Positions 7,725 through 13,777 of a stretch of DNA of 45,709 nucleotides are shown piece after piece (the first letter of the stretch is position 1; each line of letters begins with the position of its first letter). The notes under the pieces are model-generated. The model had not been told where the DNA came from. It was given only the letters and a program-made list of their open reading frames with translations, and searched no databases. The position numbers and the translations under genes are program-made. Source of the stretch: a virus; IMG/VR virus record IMGVR_UViG_3300043803_001976, positions 1-45,709 of that record. The stretch is one strand, 5' to 3'.

Positions 7725-8021
7725 ATGACGATTCACAAGGACAGCAGCGCGGCCGCAGTGGTGCAGTGGTGCCAGGCCAAGAACCTCCCGGCCGAATTGG
7801 TCGGTCGGTGGGTCTGGGTTTTCTTCACTTCCAAGCCGGACGCGCAGACTCGCGACAGCTTGAAGGAATCCGGGTTCCGCTTCTCCCGTGCCCATGATGG
7901 TCGCCCCGATGGTTGGTACCACACCGGGGGGCACAACCGAGGTCGCCGTCGGCCCGTGAAAGGGTGCGATGCCCGCACCATTCACGGATCGGTCCCCGTC
8001 TCTGAACTCGTGATCTCATGA
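7725..8021 (+). CDS. Hypothetical 98-residue protein, first gene of the left early operon
   Basis: Starts at ATG 7725 six bases behind AAGGAG. The centre has an aromatic segment (LVGRWVWVFFTSKPD, about residues 27-41) followed by a Lys/Gly/Phe-Arg block and a WYH segment. This resembles small phage and plasmid proteins of unknown function with a conserved GxWVWVxF core. No catalytic motif is recognised. It is expressed directly from the repressible promoter at 7646, so it should be among the first proteins made. Confidence 0.75.
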   Translation: MTIHKDSSAAAVVQWCQAKNLPAELVGRWVWVFFTSKPDAQTRDSLKESGFRFSRAHDGRPDGWYHTGGHNRGRRRPVKGCDARTIHGSVPVSELVIS

Positions 8022-8027
8022 ACCACC

Positions 8028-8080
8028 CGACCGGCCCCGGGAAACCGGGCTCGGTCGATTCGGCTTGGATGCCCCAAGCC
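8028..8080 (+). promoter_or_regulatory. Structured intergenic leader A (two hairpins)
   Basis: Hairpin 1 pairs 8028-8040 with 8045-8057 around a GAAA tetraloop, with a 2-nt internal loop. Hairpin 2 pairs GGCTTGG (8062-8068) with CCAAGCC (8074-8080) around ATGCC. It starts seven bases after the stop codon at 8021 and is followed by AAGGAG (8088-8093) and the GTG start at 8102. The stems differ from leaders B-F but keep their pairing. Confidence 0.8.
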
Positions 8081-8101
8081 ATGCACCAAGGAGATTCAAT
8101 C

Positions 8102-9202
8102 GTGTCAGCAGCCACCCTACCTCCAGGCCTTTCCCGACGCATGCCCCTAGGGGATGCGCCATCCAACACGCCCCAAGGGTCAATCCCGTTCACTCGCACC
8201 GTGCGAGAAGCCGCACCCGTGCGGACGAACACGCCCGCCGAAACCGACGACCATGCCGCGACGCTTGCGGCAGCTATCCGGGGTCTGGCTGGATCAGTCA
8301 AGCCCGCCGAGGTTGAAGCCCTTTCGGCCAAGGTTGAAACCCTTGGCGAATGCGTCGACCTCGTTGCCAAGGACGTTTGCGGCTTGCGGACCTTGGTCGA
8401 ATCGATCAAGAGCAGCCCGACCCAGACGATCCGATTCCAGATCGGGGACATGCCCACGGGCCCCGAGATCCGAAACGCCCGGCCCGAGTTGGCACAATTG
8501 GCAGAAGCCGTTGCCATGGGGTTCCAGAACCTTTGGCTTTCCGGTCCCGCCGGATCGGGCAAGACGACCCTAGCCGAAACGCTCGCGAAGGCGCTCGGCC
8601 GCTCGTTCGGTGCGCAATCGTTCGCCGCAGACATGACCGCCGCTCAGCTGGTCGGCGGGATTAATGCCGAGGGAAAGTATCAGGAGACCGCTTTCGTTCA
8701 GGCCTACGAAGCGGGCGGGGTCTACCTGCTCGACGAGATCGATTCGGCACCCGCCGAGATTCTCGTCCAGGTGAACGCCGCGCTTGCGAATGGTCGCTTG
8801 TTCCTTCCCCGTCACCATGACCCCGCCCGCCGCATCATCAATCGCCACGCCGATACCGTGATCGTGGCCGCAGCCAACACATGGGGCACGGGCGGGACTG
8901 CTCAGTATATCGGGCGCTCGCCCATCGATGCTGCCACGCTTGATCGATTCGCTGGCGCTCGGTTCTACGTCGGATATGACGCGAGGCTGGAGGAATCGAT
9001 CCTCTCAGATTCGATGATCCTCGCGCGGATTCGCAAGATCCGGGAGAACATCGGACGTCACAAGATCCGGCAGATTGTGGGCACCCGCTCGGTCATAGCC
9101 GCCGCTCGCATGGTCGCCGCAGGGAAGCCAACCGCCGAGATTCTGGACCGTCTCACGGTCGGATGGTCGGACGAGGAGAAGGCTAAGGCGCTCGCAGAAT
9201 GA
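8102..9202 (+). CDS. MoxR/dynein-type AAA+ ATPase
   Basis: A 366-residue AAA+ protein. The GTG start at 8102 is chosen because AAGGAG lies 8 bases upstream and the structured leader occupies the frame before it. Residues about 50-110 form a helical region with likely coiled coil. The ATPase core has Walker A GPAGSGKT (about 147-154), Walker B YLLDEID (about 207-213) and a sensor-1 Asn in AAANTWG. The family (MoxR, CobS, AAA_5) includes chaperone-like ATPases that work with a von Willebrand A-type partner. The next gene, separated only by a leader hairpin, may be that partner. Role in this phage is unknown; substrate remodelling during takeover or replication is a guess. Confidence 0.85.
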   Translation: MSAATLPPGLSRRMPLGDAPSNTPQGSIPFTRTVREAAPVRTNTPAETDDHAATLAAAIRGLAGSVKPAEVEALSAKVETLGECVDLVAKDVCGLRTLVESIKSSPTQTIRFQIGDMPTGPEIRNARPELAQLAEAVAMGFQNLWLSGPAGSGKTTLAETLAKALGRSFGAQSFAADMTAAQLVGGINAEGKYQETAFVQAYEAGGVYLLDEIDSAPAEILVQVNAALANGRLFLPRHHDPARRIINRHADTVIVAAANTWGTGGTAQYIGRSPIDAATLDRFAGARFYVGYDARLEESILSDSMILARIRKIRENIGRHKIRQIVGTRSVIAAARMVAAGKPTAEILDRLTVGWSDEEKAKALAE

Positions 9203-9208
9203 CACACC

Positions 9209-9234
9209 CGCCGCCCCGGGAAACCGGCGCGGCG
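9209..9234 (+). promoter_or_regulatory. Structured intergenic leader B (GNRA hairpin only)
   Basis: CGCCGCCCCGG (9209-9219) pairs with CCGGCGCGGCG (9224-9234) around GAAA with one mismatch. It begins seven bases after the TGA of the ATPase gene and precedes AAGGAG at 9245-9250. The second hairpin is deleted in this copy. Confidence 0.8.
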
Positions 9235-9258
9235 CGGATTCACCAAGGAGATCCACCC

Positions 9259-10149
9259 ATGATGAAAGCGAACGCAACCAGGGGCAGCAGACGGAGAATC
9301 CAGATCAGAGGGGAGCGGCATTTCGACGCGACCCAGATCCACCGCCCGGAGACATCCAACCCGATCCCGCTCGCTGTCCGGTACTACGACGACTTGGCGG
9401 AATGGTGTTTTCACGCGGAATGGTGGCTCGGGCAGTGCGGGACGAAGCCGCAGGATCGGTATGGCCCTTGGACCAGTCACCCAGAATTCCCAACGTTCGA
9501 AGACGCTTGGAACGCCATGGAAGAGGGGCGAGCGCCGTCGACGTTCCTTGCCCAGCTAGACAGCTATCGGGGGACGTTCGTCGAAACCATCGAGGCGAAT
9601 GGTTGGGCGGAAAGCCGCCGCCGCCGGCTCGTGTGGGGCGATGATGGCGACGAAGCAAACGTTGACCGGGTGCTTGTTGGGCACGAACGCCCCTTCCGCC
9701 GCTCGGTTGCGGGTCGAATGTCCCAGGTTATCCGGCTCGGGCTTGATTCGACCGCGCTCGGAGCATGGGAGGGTGGGCAGTTTGCGCGGGTTGGGGGCTT
9801 GCTTGCAGCCATCGCGGAAACCATCGAGCGGCAGGGGCGATCGGTTGAAATCACCCTCATCGAGACAGAGAACAGCGACCGGAGAGGCACGCACTACGTA
9901 CACGCGTGCACGCTCAAGCACGCATCCGACCCCGTCGACTTGGAACGCATCGGCGCGGTTAGCTCCCCGCTGTTCGCCCGAATCGTCTGTCTCGTGACCG
10001 ACATTTTTGACGCCGGTCAGTACTCGCAACCGGTCAGGCATAGAGACCGGCCCAACATGGCCGAGGAGCTTGGACTAGACGCGATCGTCGGGCTCTACAC
10101 GTCGCTCGACTCGCTCCGCCCGCTGATCGGCGCAGCGACCGCCGTTTGA
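9259..10149 (+). CDS. Partner of the AAA+ ATPase, possible von Willebrand A-like protein
   Basis: A 296-residue protein starting at ATG 9259 behind AAGGAG (9245-9250). The N-terminal third has an aromatic, Trp-rich region (RYYDDLAEWCFHAEWW). The middle is basic. The C-terminal part begins with VIRLGLDSTALGAW, a strand followed by small and polar residues that recalls a MIDAS strand, then a long helix and another strand (SVEITLIETE). This arrangement and the adjacent MoxR-like gene suggest a vWA-type partner, as in MoxR-vWA and CobS-CobT pairs, but a full DxSxS motif is missing. It could be an unrelated phage protein of unknown function. Confidence 0.6.
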   Translation: MMKANATRGSRRRIQIRGERHFDATQIHRPETSNPIPLAVRYYDDLAEWCFHAEWWLGQCGTKPQDRYGPWTSHPEFPTFEDAWNAMEEGRAPSTFLAQLDSYRGTFVETIEANGWAESRRRRLVWGDDGDEANVDRVLVGHERPFRRSVAGRMSQVIRLGLDSTALGAWEGGQFARVGGLLAAIAETIERQGRSVEITLIETENSDRRGTHYVHACTLKHASDPVDLERIGAVSSPLFARIVCLVTDIFDAGQYSQPVRHRDRPNMAEELGLDAIVGLYTSLDSLRPLIGAATAV

Positions 10150-10156
10150 ACACACC

Positions 10157-10203
10157 CGCCGCCCCGGGAAACCGGCGCGGCGAGGCTTGCCCGATGCCCG
10201 GGC
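10157..10203 (+). promoter_or_regulatory. Structured intergenic leader C (two hairpins)
   Basis: Hairpin 1: 10157-10167 pairs with 10172-10182 around GAAA. Hairpin 2: GCCCG (10189-10193) pairs with CGGGC (10199-10203) around ATGCC. The AAGGAG of the next gene (10206-10211) begins two bases after hairpin 2, so the structure could affect ribosome access. Confidence 0.8.
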
Positions 10204-10217
10204 GCAAGGAGATCCAC

Positions 10218-10496
10218 ATGGCAAAGTTCATCGTTCGCGAAGCGCAGACCGTGACCCGTATTGCCTACTTCGAGCACACCATCGAGGCGGAAACGTTCGA
10301 GGAGGCGAAGGCAAAGGTTCGCCGAGGAGAGACACTTGTCGGCGACGTTCGACTTATCACCGAGACGGACGGCGAGTATGGGAACAGCGGGTTCGGCGAA
10401 GACGATGACGAGGCTTTGGAGGCGCTCGAGGAATCCGACCGCATCGAGGCCCTGTGGCGCGACGAGAACGACGAGCCCGACGAGAACGACGAGTAA
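10218..10496 (+). CDS. Small acidic protein (92 residues)
   Basis: Starts at ATG 10218 with AAGGAG 6 bases upstream. Residues 1-50 predict a compact alternating strand/helix fold; the last 40 are very rich in Glu and Asp and end in repeated DEND. Small acidic early phage proteins often mimic DNA or bind host enzymes, but there is no specific match here. It is set between leaders C and D, which implies individually tuned translation. Confidence 0.7.
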   Translation: MAKFIVREAQTVTRIAYFEHTIEAETFEEAKAKVRRGETLVGDVRLITETDGEYGNSGFGEDDDEALEALEESDRIEALWRDENDEPDENDE

Positions 10497-10505
10497 GAAC
10501 ACACC

Positions 10506-10551
10506 CGCCCGCGCCGGAAACGGCTCGGGCGAGCTTGGCCGATGCCCGGCC
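10506..10551 (+). promoter_or_regulatory. Structured intergenic leader D (two hairpins)
   Basis: CGCCCGCGCCG (10506-10516) pairs with CGGCTCGGGCG (10521-10531) around GAAA with one mismatch. GGCCG (10537-10541) pairs with CGGCC (10547-10551) around ATGCC. Several stem pairs differ from leaders B and C on both strands. AGGAG follows at 10556-10560. Confidence 0.85.
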
Positions 10552-10566
10552 CACCAGGAGAACACC

Positions 10567-10857
10567 ATGCACCCCGATATCAAAGATTTTTTGGACACTG
10601 TCGCCGCAGGAAACACCGAGTTTGATCGGCTGGAACAATTGGCAGACGAGCTTCTCGAACGGTTCAAGGACCCGCCGCACGCCGAAATGGTCCGCAAGTG
10701 GGCCAAGGAACTCCACCAGGAAGACGGCGAGGTTGAGATCGACGACGACGCTGCCTTGTCCGAAGGCGACGACAACGGCACATATGTCGCCGCTTGGGTG
10801 TGGGTCAGCTACGCGGGAACCGAGCTTGACAAGAACGCCGAGGAGGTGGAATCGTGA
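10567..10857 (+). CDS. Small acidic protein (96 residues)
   Basis: Starts at ATG 10567 behind AGGAG. The N-terminal two thirds are helical (DRLEQLADELLERFKD); the rest is acidic with an EIDDDAALSEGDD stretch and then a short aromatic strand. No family is recognised. The stop overlaps the GTG start of the next gene, so the two are made together. Confidence 0.7.
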   Translation: MHPDIKDFLDTVAAGNTEFDRLEQLADELLERFKDPPHAEMVRKWAKELHQEDGEVEIDDDAALSEGDDNGTYVAAWVWVSYAGTELDKNAEEVES

Positions 10858-11081
10858 GCGAACGAACCAACGCGGACAGGATCCAATCAGCAGAAGACGC
10901 GATCGACGCCAATCAACACGGGTCGCGGTGGCGAAACGACGACGAAGGTGCCCTCACGGACATCCTTGCCGACCTCATGCATTGGGCCAAGGCAAACAAC
11001 CACGATTTCAACGAGTGCGCCCGCATCGCCAAATCCCACTTTGACGCCGAGGTTGCTGAGGCTGAGGAGGCTGGCGAATGA
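10854..11081 (+). CDS. Small helical protein (75 residues)
   Basis: GTG start at 10854 overlaps the previous stop, behind a GGAGG-type site. The sequence is mostly helical with an HWAKANNHDFNECARIA core and an acidic end. No known family. Its stop overlaps the methylase start (ATGA), so it belongs to a coupled three-gene block. Confidence 0.65.
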   Translation: MSERTNADRIQSAEDAIDANQHGSRWRNDDEGALTDILADLMHWAKANNHDFNECARIAKSHFDAEVAEAEEAGE

Positions 11082-12007
11082 CCCCACAATCCGCCCGCTG
11101 GCGCGGCATCGCGGAGAGTCTGGGGAAGCAGGCTCACGCGAAGATGAACAGCCCGATCGGCCGAATGCGACACACGAGGCGCCGCGCCTCTATCGCGGCG
11201 TCGATGGCCTCAGACGGGCTCGCCCTGCTTGATGCCTCCCGAGCCGCCGAGAAGCTCGCGGACCTCTGGCAACGCCCGCCCGTGCCCTTCCCGCTCGGTT
11301 CTATCCGATCGGGGCGACAACTCCGCGAGATCGTGCGCGGATGGCACGGCGACCTTGAGCCGGACCAGGCGGAGAAGGCCCGCGAGATGCTCAAGACCGA
11401 GCGCCCGCCCGAGGACAGCAGGGAAATCGAGCTTGCCGACTTGCTCCGCACGATCCGCGGCGGGGCACGGAACATCCCCGGATTCTTCCCCACCCCGCCC
11501 AAGCTCGTTGACCTCATGATCGACTGCGCGGACATCGGGCCGGACGTCCGGAACGTGCTGGAACCGTCGGCAGGGATCGGGTCGATCGTGGATCGACTGC
11601 GAGAGCGACACCCCGAGATTCCGAACGTGCTTTGCATCGAGCGGAACGCACAGCTTTGCGAGGTTCTCCGGCTCAAAGATCACACCTTCGAGAACGAGGA
11701 TTTTCTCGCGTGCGGGGTGGAGGAAGCGAGCATCGACGTCGTGCTCATGAACCCGCCTTTCGAGAACGGGCAGGATGCCGAGCACGTCGCGCACGCGTTC
11801 AGATCCCTGCGCCCGGGTGGTCGGTTGGTGGCAATTGTGTCAGAGGGGTTGTTCTATCGGAACGACCAGAAGGCGCACGCGTTCAGGCTGCTGCTGTTGG
11901 ACCACGGCAAGTACGTCCAGGAGCTTGCCGACGCGTTCAATGGTCCGGACGCGTTCGTCCCGACTGGCGTGCGGACCCGGCTCGTGGTGCTCGACAAGCC
12001 CGTTTGA
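11078..12007 (+). CDS. N6-adenine-type DNA methyltransferase
   Basis: A 309-residue SAM-dependent methylase. Residues about 150-170 contain the SAM-binding motif I (LEPSAGIGS) and a later acidic strand end (LCIER). NPPF at about residues 224-227 is the catalytic motif IV of amino-methyltransferases. The N-terminal 100 residues are helical and precede a segment resembling the FPTPxxLVDLM entry of phage methylases. Either phage or host DNA is the likely target, for example to evade restriction. No restriction partner is present, so it is an orphan methylase. Confidence 0.8.
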   Translation: MTPQSARWRGIAESLGKQAHAKMNSPIGRMRHTRRRASIAASMASDGLALLDASRAAEKLADLWQRPPVPFPLGSIRSGRQLREIVRGWHGDLEPDQAEKAREMLKTERPPEDSREIELADLLRTIRGGARNIPGFFPTPPKLVDLMIDCADIGPDVRNVLEPSAGIGSIVDRLRERHPEIPNVLCIERNAQLCEVLRLKDHTFENEDFLACGVEEASIDVVLMNPPFENGQDAEHVAHAFRSLRPGGRLVAIVSEGLFYRNDQKAHAFRLLLLDHGKYVQELADAFNGPDAFVPTGVRTRLVVLDKPV

Positions 12008-12014
12008 ACACACC

Positions 12015-12060
12015 CGCGCGTCCCGGAAACGAGACGCGCGAGGTTTCCGGATGCCCCGGA
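12015..12060 (+). promoter_or_regulatory. Structured intergenic leader E (two hairpins)
   Basis: CGCGCGTCCCG (12015-12025) pairs with CGAGACGCGCG (12030-12040) around GAAA with one mismatch. TCCGG (12046-12050) pairs with CCGGA (12056-12060) around ATGCC. AAGGAG follows one base later (12062-12067). The stems are almost entirely different in sequence from leaders B and D. Confidence 0.85.
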
Positions 12061-12073
12061 CAAGGAGATTTGC

Positions 12074-12247
12074 ATGATGAACGTGAATCAGACAGAGGAG
12101 ATCAGCCCGCAGGAGGCCAAGGTGCTTGACCGCATTTTGGAGGACATCAAGAACGCCCGCCCGATTCCCGCCGAGCCTCAGTGCTCCCACGGCGCGGTGA
12201 AGTGCCAAGTGTGCGGCCACCGCACCACGAAGGGAGGTGTATCTTGA
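12074..12247 (+). CDS. Small zinc-finger-like protein (57 residues)
   Basis: ATG 12074 (or 12077) behind AAGGAG. Residues 1-30 are a helix; the C-terminal half has CSH, then CQVCGH, a likely single zinc-binding site using Cys37/His39, Cys44, Cys47 and His49. Function is unknown; such proteins often bind nucleic acid. The stop overlaps a TTG start. Confidence 0.6.
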   Translation: MMNVNQTEEISPQEAKVLDRILEDIKNARPIPAEPQCSHGAVKCQVCGHRTTKGGVS

Positions 12248-12408
12248 CGCTCTTCGACTACCTCTACGCCTGCTCGCTGTGGCAGTGGTGCGGGAATCTC
12301 GCCGCGGTTGGCCTCATCGCATGGGGCGTCCGTCACTGGTCGTTCCTGAACATCAACTCCGGCATGAACTCGGGGTCCATCTTCACGACCGAGAAGGGCA
12401 AGCCCTGA
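12244..12408 (+). CDS. Small membrane protein (54 residues)
   Basis: TTG start at 12244 overlapping the previous stop, with a strong GGAGGT upstream. Residues about 14-30 form one hydrophobic segment (GNLAAVGLIAWGV). The remainder is polar. Possible roles include superinfection exclusion or host membrane modification, but there is no direct evidence. Confidence 0.55.
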   Translation: MTLFDYLYACSLWQWCGNLAAVGLIAWGVRHWSFLNINSGMNSGSIFTTEKGKP

Positions 12409-12413
12409 AACAA

Positions 12414-12463
12414 CGCACCCGCCCGGGGAACCGGACGGGTGCGATTCTCGGGGTTGCCGCCCC
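12414..12463 (+). promoter_or_regulatory. Structured intergenic leader F (diverged)
   Basis: An outer CGCACCCG/CGGGTGCG stem and inner CCGG/CCGG stem (12414-12426 with 12431-12443) are separated by one mismatch and capped by GGAA, again a GNRA tetraloop. A second hairpin GGGG-TTGCCG-CCCC follows (12450-12463), whose loop partly matches ATGCC. AAGGAG lies at 12494-12499. Confidence 0.75.
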
Positions 12464-12506
12464 AAGAGCCGACGGCTAGCACGCCGGCCTCACAAGGAGA
12501 AGTTCG

Positions 12507-12686
12507 ATGGTAGACGACAAGTCCAGGCCCAGGACGCACACGCAAATCAGCGTCCGCAAGGCCGATCAGGTGGTCGAGATGGCGCGAGAGTTTGCCGCCA
12601 AGCTCGCCAAGGAGAAGGGCGTCAGGGTGTCGGTGGGTGACGCCGTCCGTGTCGCGTTGCAGCAGGCGATTGGGGAGGAACGATGA
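12507..12686 (+). CDS. Small ribbon-helix-helix-like protein (59 residues)
   Basis: ATG 12507 behind AAGGAG. After a basic N terminus, HTQISVRK reads as the DNA-contacting beta strand, followed by two helices ending in SVGDAVRVALQQAIGEE. That pattern is typical of Arc/MetJ-type repressors, which bind DNA as dimers. It could regulate this operon or the lysogeny switch. It overlaps the next tiny frame (ATGA). Confidence 0.6.
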   Translation: MVDDKSRPRTHTQISVRKADQVVEMAREFAAKLAKEKGVRVSVGDAVRVALQQAIGEER

Positions 12687-12742
12687 GCGAATACACCCCC
12701 GCCGCCGCCCAAGCCGCACGCGTGAGGGGAGGGGAGGGATGA
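12683..12742 (+). CDS. Possible 19-codon coupling ORF
   Basis: ATG 12683 overlaps the previous stop and its own stop overlaps the next start (ATGA at 12739). It ends in a run of GAGG that is also the ribosome site of the next gene. It may serve only to carry ribosomes across. Confidence 0.35.
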   Translation: MSEYTPAAAQAARVRGGEG

Positions 12743-13059
12743 AGCCTTTCCCAATGCAACCGCTCGCGTGGGACGATCACGGCACGCTTCGATTCAAAGC
12801 GAACCGGATCGTGCGGGACATGCTGGACCTCGCTACAAAGGCGGGGATCATGGACATGAACACCATCGCCATCGACGCCCAACTCCACGGGAAGTACACC
12901 CGTGAGGAACAGCAACAGTTTGCGCAACTGATCGGGTACTCGTTGACGGGGTACTCGGAACTCCGGCAGTACGTCACCGACGGCGCGTGGGATCGTGCTG
13001 TGGCGTTGCCTGTACCGAAGAAGCCTCGCAAGAAGAAAGGAGCCCGCGATGGGAAGTGA
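12739..13059 (+). CDS. Conserved phage hypothetical protein (106 residues)
   Basis: ATG 12739 behind GGGGAGGG. The core (FKANRIVRDMLD, then FAQLIGYSLTGYSEL) matches a small protein seen in many tailed phages, with no known function. The C terminus is a Lys/Arg-rich tail (KKPRKKKGARDGK), which suggests nucleic acid contact. It overlaps the next gene by 11 bases. Confidence 0.75.
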   Translation: MKPFPMQPLAWDDHGTLRFKANRIVRDMLDLATKAGIMDMNTIAIDAQLHGKYTREEQQQFAQLIGYSLTGYSELRQYVTDGAWDRAVALPVPKKPRKKKGARDGK

Positions 13060-13777
13060 CAAGAACCCCACCCCTGCTATTCCGACCACCTACGGACTCT
13101 GCCCGAAGTGCGGATCCGTCGGGGTCAGCCGCGAGCGACGGCCCAATGGCAATGACCGATGCGTGAACGGGCACGAGTACCCGTCTGCGGATGCCGTCAC
13201 GCACCCGTTCGGACCCACCCCCGCCAGCGTCGTCGAGACGCACAGGCCGGAGGTGCCGAGCCATCACGCCCGAATGGAGAAGCTGCGATGGATGGCGTCC
13301 GAGTTTGATCGACAGTGCTTCAACCCCAACAAGCAGCAACTTCAAGGCGCGACCGACGCCCTGTTCGGCACGCTCATGGCTATGGAGCAACGTATTCACG
13401 CGGTCGAAAGCCGCATCCCCGGAGAACCCCCATGCTCAGACGAATCTGGTTCTGGATCGACAGAGTCCTCGAAACCGTCAACATCATCGGCATCTTCGGA
13501 ATCACCGTCCTCCTGCTCTACTGGCTCGTCACCCGTTAAGCCCCCCGCGCAGGCGTGCGATGGGAGCGGTAAGACGCGAACCCATTCGGGCATGTTGGGA
13601 ATCGACATCGAGGACCCTTGCCCCGGCTGCGACAGGTGCAAGCCCGCCAAACCCGACGACGCCGCGTTCAGGGAGAAGATAAGCCTGCTGTGCGGGCGGG
13701 TGCTTGGCGTAACGCCCGTTGGAACGCCAACCTACATCCTCGCCCGCGAAGTCCTCGCGATGATGGAGAAGCCATGA
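13049..13777 (+). CDS. Zinc-ribbon protein with Ser-rich linker (242 residues)
   Basis: ATG 13049 behind AAGGAG. Residues about 12-36 form a zinc ribbon (CPKC...CVNGH). The middle contains a helical section. A Ser-rich low-complexity linker follows, encoded over the stretch that in another frame specifies a small membrane protein (13432-13539). The C-terminal part has a second Cys cluster (CDGSGK...CPGCDRC) of the DnaJ-like CxxC type and then a helix. The stop overlaps the integrase start. The linker composition may be dictated by the overlapping gene. Confidence 0.65.
   Translation: MGSDKNPTPAIPTTYGLCPKCGSVGVSRERRPNGNDRCVNGHEYPSADAVTHPFGPTPASVVETHRPEVPSHHARMEKLRWMASEFDRQCFNPNKQQLQGATDALFGTLMAMEQRIHAVESRIPGEPPCSDESGSGSTESSKPSTSSASSESPSSCSTGSSPVKPPAQACDGSGKTRTHSGMLGIDIEDPCPGCDRCKPAKPDDAAFREKISLLCGRVLGVTPVGTPTYILAREVLAMMEKP
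13432..13539 (+). CDS. Nested small membrane protein (35 residues) in a second frame
   Basis: ATG 13432 follows GGAG at about 8 bases and lies within the zinc-ribbon gene in a different frame. Residues about 15-32 form one strong hydrophobic segment ending LLLYWLVTR, with a basic/aromatic N terminus. Dedicated ribosome site and clear membrane pattern favour a real embedded gene. A chance hydrophobic frame is the alternative. Confidence 0.5.
   Translation: MLRRIWFWIDRVLETVNIIGIFGITVLLLYWLVTR

Noticed and set aside
8018-8101. Upstream ATG giving the AAA+ protein a 28-residue extension
   Set aside because: The extension is the structured leader A; AAGGAG and GTG 8102 lie directly after it, and the equivalent leaders in other gaps do not keep frame.
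8490-8503. TGGCAC sites as sigma54 promoters
   Set aside because: The GG-to-GC spacing is 8 not 10 bases, many copies are in opposite orientation or within genes, and the motif has dyad symmetry.
9209-12443. GNRA hairpins as rho-independent terminators
   Set aside because: None is followed by a T-tract and all are inside a continuous operon just before ribosome sites.
8028-12463. Leader repeats as a CRISPR array
   Set aside because: Spacing is gene-sized, repeats differ in sequence, and no cas genes are present.
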